Positions 9,501-17,938 are shown, counted from the first letter of the stretch. The stretch: DNA of 64,000 bases from Sulfurimonas sp. HSL3-7 (GCF_039645985.1 NZ_CP147919.1:1178001-1242000); one strand, 5' to 3'. A program made the numbers and translations. The notes: a model not told the origin generated them from the letters alone.

Positions 9501-10991
9501 TATTCGATCGAAGATCTTGCCCAGCTTATCTTTGACTTGAAACAGGTCAATCCGAAGGCCAAAATCGCGGTCAAGCTGGTCTCAACGGCCGGTGTCGGTA
9601 CGATCGCAGCGGGTGTAGCCAAAGCCTATGCCGACAAGATCATCATCTCCGGCGGTGACGGCGGTACCGGTGCAGCACCGCTGACATCGATCAAGTTTGC
9701 CGGTAACCCGTGGGAACTCGGTCTTTCTGAGGCGCACAACGCGCTTAAAGCGAACAACCTGCGCGGCCTGGTAGAAGTGCAGACCGACGGCGGGCTCAAA
9801 ACGGGTCTGGATGTCGTCAAAGCTGCTCTCCTCGGTGCCGAGTCCTACGGGTTCGGTACAGGCGTTCTGACGATCGTCGGATGTAAGATGCTGCGCATCT
9901 GCCATGTCAACCGCTGTTCGGTGGGTATTGCAACGCAGAACGAAAGACTGCGTAAAGAGCACTTCAACGGTACGGTTGAGCAGATCATCAACTTCTTCAC
10001 CTTCCTGGCAGAAGATGTGCGCATGATCATGGCCGAGCTTGGTTTCAAAACGATGGAAGAGATGATCGGTCGTTCCGATATCCTGAAAGTCGTTGACGAC
10101 GACTTCGCGAAGAAGTTCGACTTCTCGTCGGTGCTCCACCTTGAAGAGGGCGTCAACACCTGCCAGGTGCCGTTTAACGAGCCGTTCGATGACAATGCCT
10201 TTGAAAAAAGTGTCCTTGAAGAGGCCTACGAAGCGATCAAACATCCGGAACATCCGGTGCGCATTGAGCGCACGATCAAAAACGTGCACCGAAGTTTCGG
10301 TGCGCTGGTATCGGGTGAAATAGCGCAGTATTACGGTGATCAGGGACTCAAAGAAGATACGATCCGGGTCAAGCTTAACGGTATCGCCGGTCAAGCCCTC
10401 GGTGCTTTCCTGATCAAGGGAGTCTCTATCGAGCTCGACGGTGTCGCCAATGACTATATCGGTAAAGGTATGAGCGGCGGTAAGATCATTATCAACCCTA
10501 TCCACCAGGGTGAAGCGTTCTCTGCCGGCGGTAACACCTGTCTTTACGGTGCGACAGGCGGTAAACTCTTTATCTCCGGCTCCGTAGGCGAACGTTTTGC
10601 TGTACGTAACTCGGGTGCCTTGGCGATTGTCGAAGGTACCGGTGATAACGCCTGTGAATATATGACAGGCGGTATTGTTGCGATCCTGGGTAAAACAGGC
10701 GGTAACTTTGGTGCAGGTATGACGGGCGGTATCGCTTTTGTCTATGACAAAGATCATGATTTTATCGAGAACGTGAACCGTGAACTGGTTGAGGCGATCC
10801 GTATCGATACCGACGAAGGGGACGAGGCAAGACATTACCTGAAACGTCTTCTTAAAGAGTATGTGAGTGCGACAGGCAGTCTGAAAGCAAAAGAGATTCT
10901 GGACACGTTCCGTATCGAGATCCGTAATTTCTGGCTTGTACGTCCTAAAAACCTTAAAAAACTACCATTAAATCAAGAGAAAGGGGATTAA
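6552..10991 (+). CDS. gltB: Glutamate synthase large (alpha) subunit
   Basis: A 1479-residue GltB, the usual length for bacterial NADPH-dependent glutamate synthase. A 14-residue propeptide precedes Cys15 (DNCGFGL), the N-terminal nucleophile of the class II glutamine amidotransferase domain. The central and FMN-binding synthase domain carries SNSGEGGED, GAKPGEGGQLPG and SGGDGGTGAAPL. The 3Fe-4S cluster cysteines are in GCKMLRICHVNRCSVG. The C-terminal beta-helix has repeated GGxxxxxG turns. It makes two glutamates from glutamine and 2-oxoglutarate using electrons from GltD. gltD begins 2 bp after the stop, so the two subunits are co-expressed. Confidence 0.97.
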   Translation: MMEHHDLLRSFKDNCGFGLVANIKNRASHETLENAITALERMMHRGAVAADGKTGDGSGLLLSMPTEFMRHVSKEAGVELPDQFAVATVFTKDKKHLETLEEVCNNNDLKIVYRRDVPVDTNALGDQALASLPNIVQVFVTANSIMANQRFDALLYLSRKETEHKLVSVRDFYIASMSSRVISYKGLVMPTHIKEFYKDLQDERFKISFSLFHQRFSTNTLPEWRLAQPFRAVAHNGEINSVEANRFNVEVKSESIKSEVFTEEEIARILPILQPGSSDSASGDNFFEFLIVNGMDFFKAARAVIPAPWQNAPHMDPELRAFYEYQSTVFEAWDGPAAFSLTDGRYIGCVLDRNGLRPSKYIITHDDNLLIASEYGVVDIPDDQIKERGRLQSGQMIGLDLKFGKVLKDDEINNYLKSSNPYMEWLNEHMVYLQEHVDDQYTTNCSIEESELINRQRYFNVTQEVVEQVLEPMITDGKEAVGSMGDDTPLAAFSTKQRSFSDYFKQKFAQVTNPPIDPIREKVVMSLNTGFGETHNILNEIPSHAHRLKAISPIITYEKLEVLKSFGDSNSPRYQDFYKNKTFSVAYKNDLKAAIEALVAEVVTAVKEEGVRIVVLSDSELSKEKRTIPMLLAVGRLSRELLDAKVRHLVSIIADTSEVMDSHSAATLLAYGASAVFPRLLFASVIHRVNQKNNFDISCAEAQKNAHSAINAGLLKIMSKMGISTIASYRNSGLFDVMGLSREIVDDCFGDSHCLIPGLGYEDIDARMKSVHDEAFEEKGFSTIFPLKIGGFYKFYNGQEYHDFGPDTIHAIHAISKSGDPKDYAKLRNIINSRGLRFIRDFLEFKSDRKPIDISEVEPKEAIFKRFASAAMSLGSISPEAHEAIAVAMNTIGAQSNSGEGGEDVARYNTNRVSKIKQVASGRFGVTPAYLRSAEEIQIKVAQGAKPGEGGQLPGDKVTGLIARLRHTVPGVTLISPPPHHDIYSIEDLAQLIFDLKQVNPKAKIAVKLVSTAGVGTIAAGVAKAYADKIIISGGDGGTGAAPLTSIKFAGNPWELGLSEAHNALKANNLRGLVEVQTDGGLKTGLDVVKAALLGAESYGFGTGVLTIVGCKMLRICHVNRCSVGIATQNERLRKEHFNGTVEQIINFFTFLAEDVRMIMAELGFKTMEEMIGRSDILKVVDDDFAKKFDFSSVLHLEEGVNTCQVPFNEPFDDNAFEKSVLEEAYEAIKHPEHPVRIERTIKNVHRSFGALVSGEIAQYYGDQGLKEDTIRVKLNGIAGQALGAFLIKGVSIELDGVANDYIGKGMSGGKIIINPIHQGEAFSAGGNTCLYGATGGKLFISGSVGERFAVRNSGALAIVEGTGDNACEYMTGGIVAILGKTGGNFGAGMTGGIAFVYDKDHDFIENVNRELVEAIRIDTDEGDEARHYLKRLLKEYVSATGSLKAKEILDTFRIEIRNFWLVRPKNLKKLPLNQEKGD

Positions 10992-10992
10992 T

Positions 10993-12375
10993 ATGAGAAA
11001 CTTTCTAACTACAGGTCGTATTGACCCGTCAAAACGTTTAGTTGTCGAACGCACTAAGGATTTCAAAGAGATCTATGAAAAGTTTGACAAAGCAGAGGCC
11101 TCTTCTCAAAGTGATCGTTGTATTCAGTGCGGCGATCCCTTTTGTCTAAACAAATGTCCCCTTCATAACTATATTCCGCAGTGGCTGAAGGCTGTTGCTG
11201 AAAAAGATCTGGAGTTTGCGTTCAACCTCTCGAATGAGCCGTCGCCGTTCCCGGAAGTTATGGGGCGTGTCTGTCCCCACGACCGCCTCTGCGAAGGTGA
11301 CTGTACCCTTAACGACGGCCACGGTGCCATCACCATCGGGTCGGTTGAGACCTTTATCAACGAAGAGGGATTCAAAGCGGGACTGGCACCTAAATTCCCG
11401 GGTATCACCACCGATAAGAAAGTCGCGATCATCGGTTCAGGTCCTGCCGGCCTTTCCGCTGCGACCTATCTTCTTCGTGCAGGGATAGCCGTGACGGTTT
11501 ATGAGCGCAGTGATCGTGCGGGCGGCCTGTTGACATACGGGATCCCTAACTTCAAACTTGACAAGAAAGTGATCGAGCGCCGTCTCTCTATTTTGAAAGA
11601 TGCGGGCATGGAACTTGTCGTGAATACCGAAGTGGGCAAAGATATCAGCTTTGACGAGATCGCCGACAAACATGACGCCATCTTTTTAGGCCTTGGTGCG
11701 ACTAAAGCCAAAGGCGCCAGACTCGCAGGCGAGAATGCCGATAACGTCTATATGTCGATGCAGTATCTTACGGCGATTCAGCGTAAAAACTTTGGCCTGA
11801 GCTATGACAAAGCCTTCGATTTTAAAGACAAGGTTGTTGTCGTGATCGGTGGCGGTGACACGGCGATGGACTGTGTGCGTACTTCCAAACGTGAAGGGGC
11901 AAGATCGGTTACCTGTCTTTACCGCCGTGATGCCCACAATATGCCGGGATCGCAAAAAGAGTACAAAAATGCGGTGGAAGAGGGTGTTGATTTTACCTTT
12001 TACGCCGCACCGAAAGAGATCATTCTTGATGAAAACGGCAAAGCAGTCAGTGTCGAGATGATCAAAACGGTACTTGGTGCCAAAGACGAGAGCGGCCGTC
12101 AACGGATGGAAGAGGTACAAGGCAGTGAGTTCAAAGTCAAAGCTGATATCGTTATTTTAGCCTTGGGCTTTGATCCTGAAGTCCCTTCTTTCCTCGCTGA
12201 AAACGGTATTGAGACGAATGCTTGGGGCGGTGTTGTGATCAATGATAACTACGAGACGACGACTGCCGGTGTTTATGCCGGCGGGGATTGTTATCGCGGT
12301 GCGGACCTGGTTGTTACAGCGGCTCTTGATGGACGTGAAGCTGCCCGTAAGATGATCAAGTCACTTCTCGGATAG
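10993..12375 (+). CDS. gltD: Glutamate synthase small (beta) subunit
   Basis: A 460-residue FAD/NADPH subunit that passes electrons to GltB. The N-terminal domain has the cluster-binding cysteines CIQCGDPFCLNKCP and CPHDRLCEGDC. The FAD dinucleotide fold is at about residue 147 (IIGSGPAGLSAATYL), and the NADPH fold is near 285 (VIGGGDTAMDCVRTSKREGA). A C-terminal GVYAGGDC motif closes the FAD site. The start has an AAGGGGA element just upstream, and the gene follows gltB directly. Confidence 0.97.
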   Translation: MRNFLTTGRIDPSKRLVVERTKDFKEIYEKFDKAEASSQSDRCIQCGDPFCLNKCPLHNYIPQWLKAVAEKDLEFAFNLSNEPSPFPEVMGRVCPHDRLCEGDCTLNDGHGAITIGSVETFINEEGFKAGLAPKFPGITTDKKVAIIGSGPAGLSAATYLLRAGIAVTVYERSDRAGGLLTYGIPNFKLDKKVIERRLSILKDAGMELVVNTEVGKDISFDEIADKHDAIFLGLGATKAKGARLAGENADNVYMSMQYLTAIQRKNFGLSYDKAFDFKDKVVVVIGGGDTAMDCVRTSKREGARSVTCLYRRDAHNMPGSQKEYKNAVEEGVDFTFYAAPKEIILDENGKAVSVEMIKTVLGAKDESGRQRMEEVQGSEFKVKADIVILALGFDPEVPSFLAENGIETNAWGGVVINDNYETTTAGVYAGGDCYRGADLVVTAALDGREAARKMIKSLLG

Positions 12376-12377
12376 TT

Positions 12378-13112
12378 ATGGACGCTTTTATTGAAGCGTG
12401 TTTCAAAGCGGCTATCGAAGTGGAAGCGTTTATCCGCTCGACCGAACATCATTACGGTTGTGAACCGCAAACTGAAGGTGCCGGGGGTGACCTTAGCATC
12501 AATTACGATCTTCTGGCAGAAGAAATTTTTGTCAAACATCTCTCCTCTTTCGGTAAGATCCTCTCGGAAGAGAGCGGCAGTATCGGTGAGGGGAAGGATC
12601 TGATCATCATCGATCCCGTCGATGGCAGTGATAACCTGATGTCCGAATTTCCCTATTATGGCACCTCCATCGCACTCAAACGTGATAACAGGACAGTGGC
12701 AGGTATTGTCTGTAATTTCGCCAACGGTGACTGTTTTGTGCGCACGGAGAATGAACACTACCGCCGCTCTCTTTTCAGAGAAGATGAGCGTGAAGATGTG
12801 CATGCCAACATTCATGCGAAAGTCGGTCTTTTTGAGAAGCCGGGGCTTCATCCTGATGCAGCACGCACCTTGATGGATACGGGGTTTAAATTCCGTTCTC
12901 CGGGGGCTGTAGCCCTTTCTCTGGCGTATGCCCACTCTGCACTGTATATGGTGTTTGTAGGTCCTATGCGTCTTTATGATGTCGAGGCAGGGCTCTATTT
13001 GTGCGAAGATCTGTACACCTATAGAAGCAAAGATATCCTAATCGTATCGCATAATAAGGATGTCTTTGCTAAAATACTGACAATTTTTAATTTATCTGAG
13101 GCAAGTGAATGA
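12378..13112 (+). CDS. Inositol monophosphatase family phosphatase
   Basis: A 244-residue member of the lithium-sensitive phosphatase superfamily (IMPase/CysQ/FBPase). The metal-binding residues are visible as LSEESGS (Glu, about residue 65) and [14 protein letters not shown] (about residues 75-88), matching the DPxDGT signature. The C-terminal metal Asp motif is less typical ([12 protein letters not shown]). It may act on 3'-phosphoadenosine 5'-phosphate, inositol phosphate or a sugar bisphosphate. It starts 2 bp after gltD and overlaps accD by 4 bp, so it is part of the same transcript. Confidence 0.85.
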   Translation: MDAFIEACFKAAIEVEAFIRSTEHHYGCEPQTEGAGGDLSINYDLLAEEIFVKHLSSFGKILSEESGSIGEGKDLIIIDPVDGSDNLMSEFPYYGTSIALKRDNRTVAGIVCNFANGDCFVRTENEHYRRSLFREDEREDVHANIHAKVGLFEKPGLHPDAARTLMDTGFKFRSPGAVALSLAYAHSALYMVFVGPMRLYDVEAGLYLCEDLYTYRSKDILIVSHNKDVFAKILTIFNLSEASE

Positions 13113-13957
13113 ATCTTTTTGACCTTTTTAGCAGTTCAAACTCAACGAAACAACAAGCATCAAAAAGCGAAGCACCGGCTCACTGGATCAAATGCCCGTC
13201 CTGCCAGTCTTTGATGTACTACAAAGAGGTTGAGAACCAGAACTATGTCTGTCCAAAATGCGGTTATCACCTGCGTCTTGGTGTTGATGCACGTATTAAA
13301 CTGCTTGCCGATGCAGATACTTTTGTCGAATACGATGCGAACCTCAAACCCGTCGATCCGCTGAAGTTTGTCGACAAAAAGTCTTACGTCAAACGTGTGG
13401 AAGAGGGGGTCAAAAAGACGGGACGCCACTCTTCTGTGATCAGCGGCGAGTGTGACATCAACGGAATCGGGACACAACTGGTCGTTTTCGATTTCAGTTT
13501 CATGGGCGGTTCACTCGGTTCTGTCGAGGGCGAAAAGATCGTTCGCGCTATCAACCGAGCCATTGACAAACGTCAGGGGCTTATTATTGTCTCTGCTTCA
13601 GGCGGTGCGCGTATGCAGGAGTCGACCTTCTCGCTGCTTCAGATGTCAAAGACGTCGGCAGCACTTGGCAGACTCGCTGCAGCGAAACTTCCGTATATCT
13701 CACTCTTGACCGATCCGACGATGGGCGGCGTTAGTGCCTCTTTTGCGACACTGGGCGATATCATTATCGCCGAGCCAGGTTCATTGATCGGTTTTGCCGG
13801 TCAGCGTGTTATCAAGCAGACTATCGGTTCAGACCTGCCTGAGGGGTTCCAGAGAGCAGAATTCCTGCTTGAAAAGGGTTCTATCGATATGGTTGTAAAC
13901 CGTAACGAGATGAAAGATACTCTGAGCAATCTCCTTAAGATGATGTTGGGCAAATAG
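13109..13957 (+). CDS. accD: Acetyl-CoA carboxylase carboxyltransferase subunit beta
   Basis: A 282-residue AccD. The N-terminal four-cysteine zinc finger is present ([10 protein letters not shown] then YVCPKCGYH, about residues 29-51). The crotonase-fold core has [22 protein letters not shown] and GFAGQRVI. With AccA it transfers CO2 from biotin carboxyl carrier protein to acetyl-CoA, the committed step of fatty acid synthesis. Its ATG overlaps the preceding stop (ATGA). The stop codon lies in the loop of a strong hairpin. Confidence 0.96.
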   Translation: MNLFDLFSSSNSTKQQASKSEAPAHWIKCPSCQSLMYYKEVENQNYVCPKCGYHLRLGVDARIKLLADADTFVEYDANLKPVDPLKFVDKKSYVKRVEEGVKKTGRHSSVISGECDINGIGTQLVVFDFSFMGGSLGSVEGEKIVRAINRAIDKRQGLIIVSASGGARMQESTFSLLQMSKTSAALGRLAAAKLPYISLLTDPTMGGVSASFATLGDIIIAEPGSLIGFAGQRVIKQTIGSDLPEGFQRAEFLLEKGSIDMVVNRNEMKDTLSNLLKMMLGK

Positions 13958-13965
13958 GCCCAACA
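13944..13965 (+). repeat. Perfect 8-bp hairpin across the accD stop codon
   Basis: TGTTGGGC (13944-13951) and GCCCAACA (13958-13965) pair perfectly around a 6-nt loop that contains the TAG stop of accD. No T-run follows, so it is not a classic intrinsic terminator. It could stabilise mRNA ends or slow downstream transcription into thiE. Confidence 0.6.
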
Positions 13966-13981
13966 CACTGATTTAATATTT

Positions 13982-14548
13982 ATGCAACTTTACGCCCTCT
14001 GCGATCAATCCACACTCGATAAAAAGAATTACACCTTGGAGGCATTTGTAGCGCTCTGCAACAGACATGATGCCCAGATCATTCAATACCGCAATAAAAG
14101 CGGAGACCTTGACGTTATCACCCAACAGCTTAAGACGTTACGGGCATTATGGTCCAAGACACTGATCATAAACGATACTTTTTTACTGCACCCTTTCTGC
14201 GATGGTGTTCATTTGGGGCAAGAGGACCTTTATAAAGTCGATCGTGATCCCGTGACCGCGCTCAAGAAGATCCGTAGCGCTATCGGAAAAGAGAAGCTGA
14301 TCGGGCTTTCGACGCATAACAAAGAAGAGATCGACCAGGCAAACCGGCTGGACCTTGATTATATCGGTTTAGGCGCCTTCAGAGCCACCCGTACAAAGGA
14401 GGATGCCGCACCGCTTAAAGAGCGGTTGGATGCGCTAGCCGCAGGCTCAAAACACCCTGTGGCCGCTATCGGCGGTGTCCGTTTCGAAGATGTGTTCGAG
14501 AATGTCAAGTACCGGGTGATAAGCAGTGCACTGTATGGAGAGGATTAA
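13982..14548 (+). CDS. thiE: Thiamine-phosphate synthase (ThiE/TenI family)
   Basis: A 188-residue TIM-barrel protein. It has the order of ThiE motifs: IIQYRNKSGD (substrate lysine/arginine loop), LIINDTFLLHPFCDGVHLGQEDL, LIGLSTHNKEEIDQA, DYIGLGAF and PVAAIGGV. The enzyme joins HMP-pyrophosphate and thiazole phosphate to make thiamine monophosphate. It is shorter than E. coli ThiE (211 residues) and could be a TenI-like relative, but the diphosphate-binding ND and G-rich loops are kept. No TPP riboswitch is apparent in the 24 bp before it. It abuts rlmH. Confidence 0.82.
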   Translation: MQLYALCDQSTLDKKNYTLEAFVALCNRHDAQIIQYRNKSGDLDVITQQLKTLRALWSKTLIINDTFLLHPFCDGVHLGQEDLYKVDRDPVTALKKIRSAIGKEKLIGLSTHNKEEIDQANRLDLDYIGLGAFRATRTKEDAAPLKERLDALAAGSKHPVAAIGGVRFEDVFENVKYRVISSALYGED

Positions 14549-15007
14549 ATGAACGTAGATGTCATATCTATCGCCAAAAAAGAGCGATCTTTATACGATC
14601 CGCTTAATAAAGAGCTCATAAAGATGTCATCACGCTTCGCAAAAATTAACGATATCGAACTTTTCAACAAAGATGTTACGAAAGCACACACCCTCTCTAC
14701 GGAGGCCGCACAGAAGGCTTATACAAAACTTTTAGAACCATATTTGCAGGGTGCTTACACGGTTGCATTGCACCCTGATGGAAAAATAATCAGTTCTACT
14801 GACTTTAGTAAGCTTTTAGAAGATAAAATGTCAGTTAAATTTTTTATTGGTGGTGCCTACGGTTTTGAAGATCCGTTTTTAAAACAGTGCGATAAGGTGA
14901 TCTCTCTCGGGAAGATCACGATGAGCCACAAGATCGCCAAAGTGGTCTTGCTGGAACAGATCTATCGCGGATTTTCTATCTTAAGCAACCATCCATATCA
15001 CAAATAG
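14549..15007 (+). CDS. rlmH: 23S rRNA (pseudouridine1915-N3)-methyltransferase RlmH
   Basis: A 152-residue SPOUT-class methyltransferase with [21 protein letters not shown] and the knot end [35 protein letters not shown], which is diagnostic of RlmH. It methylates pseudouridine 1915 in helix 69 of 23S rRNA using SAM. Its ATG directly follows the thiE stop, with the Shine-Dalgarno sequence inside the thiE end. Confidence 0.95.
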   Translation: MNVDVISIAKKERSLYDPLNKELIKMSSRFAKINDIELFNKDVTKAHTLSTEAAQKAYTKLLEPYLQGAYTVALHPDGKIISSTDFSKLLEDKMSVKFFIGGAYGFEDPFLKQCDKVISLGKITMSHKIAKVVLLEQIYRGFSILSNHPYHK

Positions 15008-15015
15008 GACATTAA

Positions 15016-15369
15016 ATGCGCAACAGTGAACTAGAATTTTTCGTTGACTTACTAAAGTCACGCAAAGCACAGATCGAAAAGAACATCGCCGGTGTTCAAA
15101 AAGAGCTCGGCGAATTACATACGTTAGAGCTTAATGATGAAGGCGATTATGCTTCTGTCAGTAACGAAAATATGCGCGAGATGGCGATTGGGATGCAGCA
15201 GGAATTGGAATTGATAGAGATTGAAGTTGCTTTGGGTAAAATTAAAGACAAGAAATACGGTATTTGTGAGATGTGTGAAGAAAACATCTCCATTCAGCGT
15301 CTTAAAGTGAAGCCGCATGCAAAGTACTGCATTGATTGTCGGGGGATCGTAGAAAAACAACACCAATAA
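15016..15369 (+). CDS. DksA/TraR family C4 zinc-finger regulator
   Basis: A 117-residue protein with an N-terminal coiled-coil hairpin (about residues 1-75) and a C-terminal four-cysteine finger, CEMCEENISIQRLKVKPHAKYCIDC. This is the DksA/TraR layout, whose members bind the secondary channel of RNA polymerase and modulate transcription together with ppGpp. The coiled-coil tip has acidic residues (LNDEGDYASVSNE), fitting a DksA-like role. It is cotranscribed with rlmH (8-bp gap). Confidence 0.87.
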   Translation: MRNSELEFFVDLLKSRKAQIEKNIAGVQKELGELHTLELNDEGDYASVSNENMREMAIGMQQELELIEIEVALGKIKDKKYGICEMCEENISIQRLKVKPHAKYCIDCRGIVEKQHQ

Positions 15370-15378
15370 GGATATACG

Positions 15379-16407
15379 ATGTATATTAAACGCTACACTA
15401 TAGCTGCATTTATCTTGATGGCCTTAGTCGGCTCATATTTTTATATCTCATTTCCTAGTGAGAAACTCGCTGTAGTGGTGTTGGGAATAAACCTTCCGGT
15501 TCTTCCTTTGGCCTTTTGGGTCGTTCTCTCCATGTTCGCCCTTTACCTGGCTTCTGTCGGGCATATGCTTTACTATTCGATCATCGGTTCATTCAAATTG
15601 CGTAAATACCGTAAAGATTCAGAGACATTTGCCGACTCGATAAAAGATGCACTCCTCGGAAGACTGGAACGCAATCACCAATATAAAACAGACCGTTATG
15701 CTCTTTTTGGAAACGTTCTTGACAACTCACGTCTTGAGATGATCAATGCCATCCGTGTTACCGGTGACGAGAAACTCGACCATGTGATCGAACTGGTGAC
15801 GAAGATTAAAAACGGTGAAAACGTAGATCTGAAAAAATACCGCCTTTCACTTGAAAACCCTTTAGTGCAGCAAAATGACATGAATGCTTATAAAAACAGC
15901 GAGCTTTCTGAAGAACAGGTCCTGAATAATGCCGACAAATATTCAGACGAACTTGTCTCGCTGGCATTTACCAACTATGCAAAAACTGCACCGCTTCACC
16001 TGATTGAGAAATATAAAGCATTTTTGAACAAAGAGGTTCTCTTCAAGATCGTGGCACGGGTGAATGCCGATGAAAATATTCTTGATATCTCGACAGACTC
16101 TCTGATCGCGATGTTCAGCGAAGTCGAGTTGAACGAAGAGGATCTTGTCAACCTCTCGGCAACACTTTCTGAACATATGCTGCCTGATGAACGTATCAAG
16201 CTTTTCCAAAAGCTCTCTGAAAACAGCGAAGTTGCTACGCCGGCATACCTCTACACGCTTTTTGACCTGGAGATGCTGGCACCTGCGGAAGATATTCTTG
16301 AGAACTCGCAGCCTGATGAGTTCATCTACTTTAAGGCCTACAAGGCGCTTAAAGACTGTAACCAGAACTTCAGTATCGACCTCTTCATCCCTCACAAAGT
16401 CTACTAG
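15379..16407 (+). CDS. Conserved two-span membrane protein of unknown function
   Basis: A 342-residue protein with two N-terminal membrane spans (about residues 8-24 and 37-70), then a soluble, helix-rich, acidic domain of about 270 residues containing LSEEQVLNNADKYSDEL and repeats of 10-20-residue amphipathic helices. I do not recognise a functional domain. It is the last gene of the run from gltB, 9 bp after the DksA-like gene, and looks like a lineage-conserved protein of Campylobacterota. The soluble part may form alpha-solenoid-like repeats. Confidence 0.65.
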   Translation: MYIKRYTIAAFILMALVGSYFYISFPSEKLAVVVLGINLPVLPLAFWVVLSMFALYLASVGHMLYYSIIGSFKLRKYRKDSETFADSIKDALLGRLERNHQYKTDRYALFGNVLDNSRLEMINAIRVTGDEKLDHVIELVTKIKNGENVDLKKYRLSLENPLVQQNDMNAYKNSELSEEQVLNNADKYSDELVSLAFTNYAKTAPLHLIEKYKAFLNKEVLFKIVARVNADENILDISTDSLIAMFSEVELNEEDLVNLSATLSEHMLPDERIKLFQKLSENSEVATPAYLYTLFDLEMLAPAEDILENSQPDEFIYFKAYKALKDCNQNFSIDLFIPHKVY

Positions 16408-16436
16408 TAAAAGTTCCAGCTTTGGCACACCTTGCA

Positions 16437-16486
16437 CCGAAGTTCACCACTCGACGTACCGATGTACGCCTTCGGGTTCACTTCGG
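16437..16486. repeat. Compound inverted repeat (outer 12-bp arms, inner 5-bp hairpin)
   Basis: The arms CCGAAGTTCACC (16437-16448) and GGTTCACTTCGG (16475-16486) pair at 10 of 12 positions. They enclose a second perfect hairpin, CGTAC-CGAT-GTACG (16455-16468). It lies 30 bp after the preceding stop and could act as a terminator-like structure or be a copy of a dispersed intergenic element. The reverse-strand frame across it (16404-16601) is not convincing as a gene. Confidence 0.5.
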
Positions 16487-16597
16487 CACAATCTGCACCA
16501 AAACAAGGGTACCGCTCGCGTAGCGATGTTTCCTTGAAATCTGAAACTTTTTCAAGTTCAGTTTGTTTGAAGATGAGCTTCGCCATCTTTCTATAAT

Positions 16598-16910
16598 CCA
16601 TTCACCATTCACCATTCACCATTCACCATTCACCATTCACCATTCACCATTCACCATTCACCATTCACCATTCACCATTCACCATTCACCATTCACCATT
16701 CACCATTCACCATTCACCATTCACCATTCACCATTCACCATTCACCATTCACCATTCACCATTCACCATTCACCATTCACCATTCACCATTCACCATTCA
16801 CCATTCACCATTCACCATTCACCATTCACCATTCACCATTCACCATTCACCATTCACCATTCACCATTCACCATTCACCATTCACCATTCACCATTCACC
16901 ATTCACCATT
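16598..16910 (+). repeat. Perfect heptanucleotide tandem array, CCATTCA x 44.7
   Basis: An uninterrupted run of the 7-bp unit CCATTCA: 44 full copies (16598-16905) plus CCATT (16906-16910), with no substitution at any position. Because 7 is not a multiple of 3 and the unit contains no stop on this strand, every plus-strand frame stays open. This creates a spurious SPFTIHH-repeat frame. On the minus strand TGA occurs in each frame. Perfect identity implies recent slippage or expansion. The array ends 17 bp before the -10 box of the next gene. Confidence 0.98.
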
Positions 16911-16927
16911 GCGTAGCAATATTCTGC

Positions 16928-16933
16928 TATAAT
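16928..16933 (+). promoter_or_regulatory. -10 element for the dus gene, abutting the heptamer array
   Basis: TATAAT 26 bp before the ATG at 16960. At standard spacing the -35 position falls on the last repeat unit (16905-16910). A short hairpin, ATTGC-GTA-GCAAT, lies at 16908-16920 between the array and the box. Confidence 0.6.
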
Positions 16934-16959
16934 TCCACATCTAATTTCCTAGGCAGAAC

Positions 16960-17910
16960 ATGACAGATAAGATCTCATTTGACAAACCGCTTTATGTATT
17001 GGCTCCGCTTGCCGGCTTTACCGACCTGCCGTTTCGCAGTGTCGTAAAGAAGTTCGGTGCCGATCTTACCGTCAGTGAGATGATCAGTTCCAACGCGCTC
17101 TCCCACGGTTCCCAAAAAACCTTTAAGATGCTCGAAAAATCGGTACTTGAAGATCCTTATTCCGTGCAGATCTCAGCTTCTGATGCCGATGTGGCACGCC
17201 AGGCTGTCGAGGTGCTCAACGGTGAAGAGGGTATCGATGTTATTGATCTCAACTGCGGGTGTCCTGTCCCTAAGGTTTTCGGTCACGGTTCCGGTTCAGC
17301 ACTGCTTGACGATTTGCCACGTCTGACCTCGATATTGCGTGCCATCAAAGAGACATCCAACAAGTCGACGTTGACAGCAAAGATCCGCTTGGGCGTCAAC
17401 GAAAAGAATCATGTTCAGATCGCACAGGAGATTGAAGCAACGGGTGTCGACTTTATTGCGGTCCATGGACGCACCCGTGCCGGAAAATTTAAAGCACCGG
17501 TTGACTATGACGCTATTGCCGAGATCAAGGCGGCTGTCAATATCCCTGTTATCGCCAACGGCGATATCGACAGTTTTGAAAAAGCGCAATGGGTGCTTGA
17601 ACACACCAAAGCGGACGGTGTGATGATCGGCCGCGGCGCAGTCGGCGCACCGTGGATCTTTCATCAGCTTAAGAGCGGTTCTGCCGAAATATCGCTCGAC
17701 CTTAAACATGAGATCATCATGGAACATTACGACAAGATGATCGAGTTTTACGGCCCCCGCGGCGTGGCGATGTTCAGAAAGCACACGCATACCTACTCAA
17801 AAGGCTACCTTGGTGCCTCTGCGATGCGTGACCGTGTGAACCGCATCGACGATATGGATGAGTACCGAAAAATTCTGAACGACTTTTTCGGCAACGGGGC
17901 CCTGGCTTAA
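16960..17910 (+). CDS. dus: tRNA-dihydrouridine synthase
   Basis: A 316-residue FMN-dependent Dus enzyme that reduces uridines in the tRNA D-loop. Landmarks are LAPLAGFTDLPFR at the N terminus, EMISSNAL, and DLNCGCPVPKVFGHGSGSALL with the catalytic Cys near residue 98. KIRLGVNEKN, AVHGRTRAGKFKAPVDYDAI, VIANGDIDS and GVMIGRGAVGAPWIF follow. The closest known type is DusB-like, but the subfamily cannot be fixed by eye. It has its own promoter downstream of the heptamer repeat. Confidence 0.93.
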   Translation: MTDKISFDKPLYVLAPLAGFTDLPFRSVVKKFGADLTVSEMISSNALSHGSQKTFKMLEKSVLEDPYSVQISASDADVARQAVEVLNGEEGIDVIDLNCGCPVPKVFGHGSGSALLDDLPRLTSILRAIKETSNKSTLTAKIRLGVNEKNHVQIAQEIEATGVDFIAVHGRTRAGKFKAPVDYDAIAEIKAAVNIPVIANGDIDSFEKAQWVLEHTKADGVMIGRGAVGAPWIFHQLKSGSAEISLDLKHEIIMEHYDKMIEFYGPRGVAMFRKHTHTYSKGYLGASAMRDRVNRIDDMDEYRKILNDFFGNGALA

Positions 17911-17938
17911 TATCAGGCGGTGCCGCTCACCGTTTGAC

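Noticed and set aside
9582-10835. Antisense frame of 417 codons inside gltB
   Set aside because: It is opposite the FMN and C-terminal domains of an intact gltB; no motif.
13958-13982. A TPP riboswitch before thiE
   Set aside because: The gap is 24 bp, far too short for the aptamer, and lacks its conserved boxes.
16598-16910. CRISPR array
   Set aside because: The 7-bp unit is contiguous with no spacers, and no cas genes are in the window.
16563-16916. Frame encoding a 117-residue SPFTIHH-repeat protein
   Set aside because: It is the direct product of a 7-bp repeat that lacks stop codons in any plus frame; there is no ribosome site or non-repeat domain.
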